DNA from: Actinomycetota bacterium
Lineage (GTDB): Bacteria; Actinomycetota; Acidimicrobiia; Acidimicrobiales; Ilumatobacteraceae
DNA length: 40,002 nucleotides
NCBI GenBank assembly: GCA_963169665.1
Contig: CAUJET010000100.1
Coordinates: 1 to 40,002 of the forward strand
Direction: 5' to 3'
Each line of letters starts with the position of its first letter. Within the stretch, counting starts at the first letter, position 1. Position numbers and translations under genes: made by a program. Positions 39,346-40,002 of this stretch are shown piece by piece. Below the pieces are notes generated by a model. That model ran no database searches, had not been told where the DNA came from, and saw only the letters and a list, made by a program, of their open reading frames with translations.

Positions 39346-39900
39346 TCAGGGGGCCGCGGTGGCCGGCGCCGACTGACGCACGGCGACGATCTGGTTGAAG
39401 GTGTCGTACGGCCAGCCGGTCGGCAACGGGAGCGGACCCGTCTGAGTGGGCAGCACCGAGATGCGTTCCTCGCCGGGACCGACCACGCCGAGCTCGTCGC
39501 GGGCCGCTTCCTTCGCACCTTCGGGCGTGCCGAGGTGGTCGACCTCGGTGCCGAGCTTGCGGTTCGCCTCGGTGAGCACCGAGAGCTCCTGCTGCTTGTC
39601 GACGATCTCGTCCTCTTGGCGGAGCCACGCCTGTACCGGCAGGACGAACAGCGCAGCGACGATGGCAACCACGATGCCGAGGCCGGCGATGGCGAGGAAC
39701 CAGCGATGAGGGCGCCGGGTCACCAGCTGGTGGTCGTCGTCGATGGGGCGCGTGCCGAGCTTGGTCTGATCAGCACGATCGGTGCGATCGGGGCGCGAAC
39801 GGTCGTCGGCGAGCGGGCGCTGGCCGGGCCGGGCCGGGCGAACGCGCGGCGCACTGGCGCGCGGGCGCGGCACACCGCTCGTCTTGTGACCGTTGCTCAT
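39346..39900 (-). CDS. ftsB: FtsB/DivIC-like septum formation initiator
   Basis: 184 residues. A basic, disordered N-terminal part (1-65) precedes one membrane helix at about 67-92. A short coiled coil follows (EDEIVDKQQELSVLTEANRKL, in parts), then the family block GTPEGAKEAARDELGVVGPGE. Family knowledge: FtsB/DivIC is a bitopic divisome protein that bridges FtsL and FtsQ and helps trigger septal wall synthesis. The long cytoplasmic tail is usual for actinobacteria. In many of these the next gene on the same strand is DUF501; here the next one is the convergent TetR gene, and DUF501 is 38.8 kb away. The ATG at 39898-39900 has no clear ribosome site. Confidence 0.9.
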   Translation of the reverse strand: MSNGHKTSGVPRPRASAPRVRPARPGQRPLADDRSRPDRTDRADQTKLGTRPIDDDHQLVTRRPHRWFLAIAGLGIVVAIVAALFVLPVQAWLRQEDEIVDKQQELSVLTEANRKLGTEVDHLGTPEGAKEAARDELGVVGPGEERISVLPTQTGPLPLPTGWPYDTFNQIVAVRQSAPATAAP

Positions 39901-40002
39901 CGAGGACAGTCTCGCATCTGGATCCGCGCGGCGGGTGGCCCCCGGCGCGCGGGCCGGCGGCTCAGGGCGGGGCCGGCGCGCTGCGGCCGCGGGATGCGGC
40001 CT
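39901..40002. other. Right edge, no gene assigned
   Basis: Upstream of the FtsB-like gene the minus strand has an open frame ending at a TGA (39962-39964), with only 12 codons visible. In actinobacteria this place is often the enolase gene end, but too little is present to say. Confidence 0.3.

Overview
The window is very GC-rich (roughly 70%) and densely coded. It looks like chromosomal DNA of a high-GC actinobacterium, most plausibly class Acidimicrobiia (Ilumatobacter-like). Supporting evidence is an FtsB/DivIC-type divisome protein and a DUF501 protein, an F420-type luciferase-like oxidoreductase, a CCA-enzyme-type HD protein, aerobic CO-dehydrogenase-family genes, many GTG starts and GTGA/ATGA gene overlaps. 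The taxon is an inference. No rRNA, tRNA, CRISPR array, insertion sequence or phage gene was seen.

Layout. 1-501 (-): 5' part of a DUF501 gene. 572-1884 (-): coxG and a MobA-like cytidylyltransferase. 2280-2969 (+): secreted NlpC/P60 hydrolase behind a long leader with phased repeats. 3033-6369 (-): molybdo-hydroxylase maturation operon coxD-coxE-XdhC(N)-XdhC(C). 6468-8965 (+): GlgX-like debranching enzyme coupled to a luciferase-like monooxygenase. 9014-11185 (-): chemoreceptor. 11271-13993 (-): FAD amine/amino-acid oxidase coupled to a CoA-transferase. 14099-14824 (+): atypical SDR. 14858-19118 (-): PAP2 membrane protein, DUF1800 and DUF1501. 19216-20589 (+): M20 peptidase. 20708-24409 (-): coxS-coxL-coxM, with the form II gene order and active-site loop. 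24699-25148 (+): Fur-family regulator. 25186-26832 (-): TAP-like lipoprotein hydrolase. 26895-27734 (+): HD protein resembling only the C-terminal half of a CCA-adding enzyme. 27680-34342 (-): Fe(III)-type ABC transporter fbpABC, coupled to a 903-residue adenylation-carrier-acyltransferase_3 fusion. 34472-36769 (-): second CoxL without S or M subunits. 37030-39301 (+): DHA2 drug exporter and TetR regulator behind a perfect palindrome. 39346-39900 (-): FtsB-like protein.

How the genes work together. The molybdo-hydroxylase theme runs through three minus-strand blocks: structural S-L-M, a lone L, and maturation genes (MoxR ATPase, VWA protein, two XdhC-like proteins, cytidylyltransferase, CoxG). 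They would assemble and activate Mo-CN-dinucleotide hydroxylases. The best candidate for an undescribed system is the iron-type ABC transporter whose ATPase gene overlaps the start of the adenylation-carrier-membrane acyltransferase fusion. Its promoter has a possible DtxR/IdeR-like iron box.

Two global patterns stand out. First, FtsB and DUF501, which are adjacent in many actinobacteria, are in the right order and orientation here but 38.8 kb apart. Second, most lead genes have a TAnnnT -10 element 6-10 nt before the start codon, suggesting leaderless transcripts, whereas internal genes use Shine-Dalgarno sites or 4-nt overlaps.
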